Below, in pieces: positions 36,266 through 39,632 of a stretch of 39,632 nucleotides of DNA. The stretch covers positions 1-39,632 of the forward strand of contig CAZDLM010000023.1 of assembly GCA_964506465.1 (NCBI GenBank), in the 5' to 3' direction. Each line of letters opens with the position of its first letter. Within the stretch, counting starts at the first letter, position 1. The notes under the pieces are model-generated. The model saw only the letters and a list, made by a program, of their open reading frames with translations, was not told the DNA's origin and did not search any database. Made by a program: the position numbers and the translations under genes. The stretch is from UBA6109 sp964506465. Lineage in GTDB: Bacteria > Desulfobacterota > Syntrophia > Syntrophales > UBA6109.

Positions 36266-37813
36266 ATGGTGAAAAACCTCCGCCGCATATCCCAGGCCCT
36301 CTTCGTGCTCCTGTTCGTCTGGCTCTTCCTCCAGACCGAATCGAAAGGCGCCAATGAGCTGGGCTATCCCGTGAAAGTCTTTCTCGATGCCGATCCCCTG
36401 CTCTTCCTGACAACGCTTTTCGCAAACCGGACCCTTCCCCCCGCCCTGTGGCTGGCTCTGGCCGTCGTTGTGGCCACGGCCGTGCTGGGACGGGCCTTCT
36501 GCGGCTGGGTATGCCCGCTGGGCGCCTTCCACGATCTCGCGGGACTGCTGAAGACCAAGGCCCGGCGCAAGGCGCTGCCGCCGGGTCTTTTCCGGATCAA
36601 GTACTATCTGCTGATCGCCCTTCTCGCATCGTCCCTCTTTACGCTGCAGGCCGCCGGGGTCTTCGATCCGCTTTCGCTCCTCATCCGCTCGCTGGCGATC
36701 TCCGCCTATCCGATGTTTTCCTCCGCGACGGCAAGCGTCTTCAACACCGTCTACGAGGCGAAGCTTCCCGTCCTGGGCGGGATTTCCGAAGGGATCTACA
36801 CCCTGCTCAAGAAGACGCTCCTTCCCTTTCAGGAGGGTCTCTACCTCGGGGCGGTCCTCATCGGCGTTCTTTTTTTTCTCATCCTCGCCCTGAACCTCGT
36901 CGAGCGGCGCTTCTGGTGCAGGCACCTCTGCCCCCTCGGGGCGCTCCTCGGACTGATCGGACGGCGCGCAGTCGTCCGGCGCTCTGTGAGCGAAGGATGC
37001 AACGAATGCGGCGCCTGCGAGGACGGCTGCCACGGCGGCGCGCTGCCCGGATCGAAGGAACTCTGGCGGATCGAGGAGTGCCACCTCTGCGGCAACTGCG
37101 AGGACGCCTGTCCGAACGACGCCGTCCGCTTCAGACTGTCTCCCGGCGGGGTTCCCGGTCGCCTCGACCTCGGGCGGCGGCGCCTCGTCACGTCCTTTTC
37201 CGCCGGCCTGCTGAGCGTTCCCCTCCTGCGGGTGACGCCGCTGTCGCGCGCCGGCGCCGCCGATCCGACGCTCATCCGCCCGCCCGGTGCGACGCCGGAG
37301 CCCGAATTCCTGAGGCGTTGCGTCAAGTGCGGAGAGTGCATGAAGGTCTGCATCACGGGAGGATTGCAGCCGACGTTCCTGCAGGCGGGGCTGGAGGGAA
37401 TCTGGTCGCCGGTACTGGTTCCCCGGATCGGCTACTGCGAACACCGCTGCACCCTCTGCGGCCAGGTCTGCCCCACGGGCGCCATCCGCAACCTCCCCCT
37501 CAAGGAAAAGATGGAGGTCCGGATCGGCACGGCCATGATCGACAAGGGCCGCTGCCTGCCCTTTGCCTCGGCGACGCCCTGCCTCGTCTGCGAGGAGGTC
37601 TGCCCGACGTCGAAGAAGGCCATCTGGCTGGAGGATGTCCGGGTGAAGGACCGCGAAGGCAGGGAGATCCCCGTCCGCCAGCCCCATGTGGACCTCTCGC
37701 TGTGCATCGGCTGCGGCATCTGCGAGGCCCGCTGCCCCGTCCTCGGCCGCCCGGCCATCTATGTATCGAGCGTCGGCGAGACGCGTTCGACGGACAACCG
37801 CCTGCTGCTGTGA
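36266..37813 (+). CDS. NapH-NapG-like membrane polyferredoxin (fusion)
   Basis: 515 residues; ATG 36266 with GGAAGAAG upstream. Part 1 (1-240) is NapH-like: membrane helices near 8-22, 58-75, 112-130 and 190-212, plus two C-x-x-x-C-P motifs (Cys79/83 and Cys218/222). Then come two 4Fe-4S clusters (C-N-E-C-G-A-C, C-H-L-C-G-N-C-E-D-A-C-P; about 245-282). A second Tat-like segment follows at about 304-332 (R-R-R-L-V-T-S plus hydrophobic stretch). Part 2 (350-500) has four more Cys clusters like NapG/MauM. Likely role: moving electrons across or along the inner membrane to the periplasm, perhaps to the DUF362 partner. The partner and donor are inferred; no nitrate reductase genes are present. Confidence 0.88.
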   Translation: MVKNLRRISQALFVLLFVWLFLQTESKGANELGYPVKVFLDADPLLFLTTLFANRTLPPALWLALAVVVATAVLGRAFCGWVCPLGAFHDLAGLLKTKARRKALPPGLFRIKYYLLIALLASSLFTLQAAGVFDPLSLLIRSLAISAYPMFSSATASVFNTVYEAKLPVLGGISEGIYTLLKKTLLPFQEGLYLGAVLIGVLFFLILALNLVERRFWCRHLCPLGALLGLIGRRAVVRRSVSEGCNECGACEDGCHGGALPGSKELWRIEECHLCGNCEDACPNDAVRFRLSPGGVPGRLDLGRRRLVTSFSAGLLSVPLLRVTPLSRAGAADPTLIRPPGATPEPEFLRRCVKCGECMKVCITGGLQPTFLQAGLEGIWSPVLVPRIGYCEHRCTLCGQVCPTGAIRNLPLKEKMEVRIGTAMIDKGRCLPFASATPCLVCEEVCPTSKKAIWLEDVRVKDREGREIPVRQPHVDLSLCIGCGICEARCPVLGRPAIYVSSVGETRSTDNRLLL

Positions 37814-37993
37814 CGGCGGTCCTTCCCGGTGCACCGCCCGGCATGGCCAACGCGGACGATTCCCTTCCCGCTTCCAATCTTGACTTGACCGGTCCCCTTG
37901 TGAGAAGGTTTCTCTGCACCATCCTCACCATCCCGTCGGCACGGACGCGGCTTCGAAAACGGCTGGACAAGAACAGCAGCGGAGGACACTCCC

Positions 37994-39632
37994 ATGAGCG
38001 ATCGAGGCAAGGATCCTTCGGGATTGGTCAAAGAAACCTCCTTCCTGAAGCAGGAATCCAAAGAGCAGAAGCAGCCGTCCGATGCGAACCGTCAGGAGAC
38101 CGCCTGCGCGGAAGCTGCGGTCGCGGCGCTGCGGGAAAGCGAGGAGCGTTTCCGCCTGGCCTTCGAGCACGCCAATGTCGGCATCTGCCTGGTGGATCTC
38201 CAGGGGAAGATTTTCAAGGTCAACAGCCGGATGTCGCAGATCTTCGGCTACAGCCGCGAAGAGCTCGAAGGCATGACCGTCAACGATATCGCCCATCCCG
38301 ATCATCAGAAGGTGAGTCCGGAATTCATCGGGCGCGCCGTATCCGGGCAGGTCGACTTTACCGAATTCGAGAAGCAGTACTACCACAAGGACGGCCGCCC
38401 CGTCTGGGGGCAGGTGTCGAGCGCCCTCATTCGGGACGCCGCAGGACAACCGCTTTACTTCATATCCCACGTGATCGATATCACCGAACGCAGACGGGTG
38501 GAGGCCTCCGTCCGCGAGGGCGAGAAGAAGATCAAGAGCATTTTCCTGGCCGCCCCCGTCGGCATCGGACTGGTCTCCAACCGCGTCATCATCGAGGCCA
38601 ACGACCGGTTGTGCGAGATGACGGGTTACCGCCGGGAGGAACTGCTGGGGAAAAACGCTCGGTTTCTCTACCCCACGGATGACGACTACGAATATGTCGG
38701 CACGGAAAAATATCGCCAGATCGCCGGCAGCGGCACCGGGAGTGTGGAGACCCGGTGGCGCCGCAAAGACGGCGAAATCATCAACATCATTCTGAGCTCG
38801 ACGCCCCTCGACGCAGCCGACCTGGCCGCCGGGGTAACCTTTACCGCCCTTGATATCACGGCGCGCAAGCGCCTCGAATCCCAGCTTCTGCATGCCCAGA
38901 AGATGGAGGCCATCGGCACCCTGGCCGGCGGCATCGCCCACGATTTCAACAATCTCCTGATGGGAATTCAGGGATACGCATCCCTGGCCCTGATGGATCT
39001 CGAACCATCGCACCCCAATTACGAGAGGCTCAAACGGATCGGGGAGCACGTGCAAAGCGGAGCCGATCTTACGCGACAGCTCCTGGGCTATGCCCGGGGC
39101 GGCCGCTACGAGATGAAGCCGACGAACATCAGCGATCTTCTCAAAAAAACCGCTTCCATGTTCGGAAGAACCAAAAAGGAAATCGCCATCTATCAGAAAG
39201 ACGGGGCCGATCTCTGGAATGCGGAAGTTGACCGGGGGCAGATGGAACAGGTGCTCATGAATCTGTACGTGAACGCCTGGCAGGCCATGCCGGAAGGCGG
39301 GGAGATCTACCTCGAAGCGGAGAACGTCATGATGGACGAAACCGGGGCGGCTGCCTGCGCCGTCGCGCCCGGGCCTTATGTGAAGATCTCAGTCACGGAT
39401 ACCGGAACGGGCATGGACGCCAAGACCAGAGAGCGGATCTTCGACCCCTTCTTCACCACGAAGACCATGGGCAGGGGCACGGGGTTGGGACTGGCGACCG
39501 TTTACGGAATCGTCATGGGGCATAAAGGAGCGATCCAGGTTTACAGCGAGCCCCAGCGTGGGACGTCCTTCAAAATCTATCTCCCGGCTTCCGCGCTGGA
39601 AACCGTCGAAGAGAAGGAGATTGAAGACGGGA
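37994..39632 (+). CDS. PAS-PAS hybrid-type sensor histidine kinase (3' end beyond window)
   Basis: 546 residues are visible from ATG 37994 (GGAGG at 8-nt spacing); the frame is open at the right edge. No transmembrane segment. PAS1 covers about 51-165 and PAS2 about 176-290. The phosphorylation helix has G-G-I-A-H316-D-F-N-N-L-L. The ATPase domain has N-L-Y-V-N-A-W-Q-A-M (N box), D-T-G-T-G-M (G1), D-P-F-F-T-T-K (F box) and G-T-G-L-G-L-A (G2). The H-D-F-N-N-L-L type often carries a C-terminal receiver domain, which could lie beyond the window. The kinase is soluble, so the signal sensed is probably intracellular. The 180-bp gap before it has no clear promoter. Confidence 0.93.
   Translation, partial: MSDRGKDPSGLVKETSFLKQESKEQKQPSDANRQETACAEAAVAALRESEERFRLAFEHANVGICLVDLQGKIFKVNSRMSQIFGYSREELEGMTVNDIAHPDHQKVSPEFIGRAVSGQVDFTEFEKQYYHKDGRPVWGQVSSALIRDAAGQPLYFISHVIDITERRRVEASVREGEKKIKSIFLAAPVGIGLVSNRVIIEANDRLCEMTGYRREELLGKNARFLYPTDDDYEYVGTEKYRQIAGSGTGSVETRWRRKDGEIINIILSSTPLDAADLAAGVTFTALDITARKRLESQLLHAQKMEAIGTLAGGIAHDFNNLLMGIQGYASLALMDLEPSHPNYERLKRIGEHVQSGADLTRQLLGYARGGRYEMKPTNISDLLKKTASMFGRTKKEIAIYQKDGADLWNAEVDRGQMEQVLMNLYVNAWQAMPEGGEIYLEAENVMMDETGAAACAVAPGPYVKISVTDTGTGMDAKTRERIFDPFFTTKTMGRGTGLGLATVYGIVMGHKGAIQVYSEPQRGTSFKIYLPASALETVEEKEIEDG

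Noticed and set aside
36170..37834. 554-codon minus-strand open frame
   Set aside because: It lies opposite the polyferredoxin gene, whose Cys motifs are unmistakable; the antisense product is low-complexity.
37814..37993. Promoter for the PAS kinase from TTGACT near 37880
   Set aside because: No acceptable -10 box lies at 16-18 bp spacing.
36448..38682. 744-codon plus-strand open frame
   Set aside because: It is in a different frame from the polyferredoxin gene and the PAS kinase, is Arg/Pro/Gly-rich and has no domain. It is a by-product of high GC content.

Overview
The window looks like a chromosome segment of an anaerobic Gram-negative bacterium, most likely a Desulfobacterota/Deltaproteobacteria-type organism such as a Syntrophus relative. 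The taxonomic call is inference from gene content. The supporting genes are a class III (oxygen-sensitive) ribonucleotide reductase, a DUF362 plus polyferredoxin pair, a heptose isomerase for LPS, an outer-membrane beta-barrel, and type-I-secretion-style RTX proteins. A run of 100 N at 148-247 marks a scaffolded draft assembly. No rRNA, tRNA, CRISPR array, transposase or integrase was seen.

Region 1 (1-16,100, all minus strand, visibly more AT-rich than the rest) holds two tandem cassettes. Each is a small exported or membrane protein gene followed directly by a very large lipase-RTX gene: 14461-15198 then 9901-14448, and 8649-9350 then 1-8594, the last running off the left edge. Both RTX proteins start with an alpha/beta-hydrolase (lipase) domain carrying G-H-S-L-G-G and continue into glycine/aspartate-rich calcium-binding repeats. 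The second (1515 aa) also has a FrpC-like self-processing module that begins at an Asp-Pro bond. The cassettes share a 47-bp upstream element and 55 bp of identical 3' coding sequence, so they look like diverged duplicates. A DUF3467 gene (15446-15805) lies upstream. No type I secretion ABC transporter, adaptor or TolC gene is in the window.

Region 2 (16,302-22,244, minus strand) is a compact four-gene operon: an ADP/ATP-translocase-like MFS protein with a long HEAT-repeat tail, a small cyclic-nucleotide-binding-fold protein, an exported M28 zinc peptidase and an outer-membrane beta-barrel. The genes overlap or are 1-12 bp apart.

Region 3 (22,503-32,326) is mostly housekeeping. A SAMHD1/dGTPase-like HD protein is translationally coupled (ATGA overlap) to an NrdD whose expected glycyl-radical Gly reads as Gln. 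Then come a 106-bp palindromic intergenic element, gmhA with a good sigma70 promoter, grpE-dnaK ending in a clear intrinsic terminator, an LpoA/periplasmic-binding-type lipid-envelope candidate, surE, and a convergent MORN/YwqK-type repeat protein.

Region 4 (32,601-39,632) is signalling and redox. It has an HD protein with a class-I-phosphodiesterase-like motif, a convergent (89-bp overlapping) membrane GAF-receiver protein, a DUF362 Tat-exported protein with a NapH-NapG-like polyferredoxin, and a PAS-PAS histidine kinase cut by the right edge.
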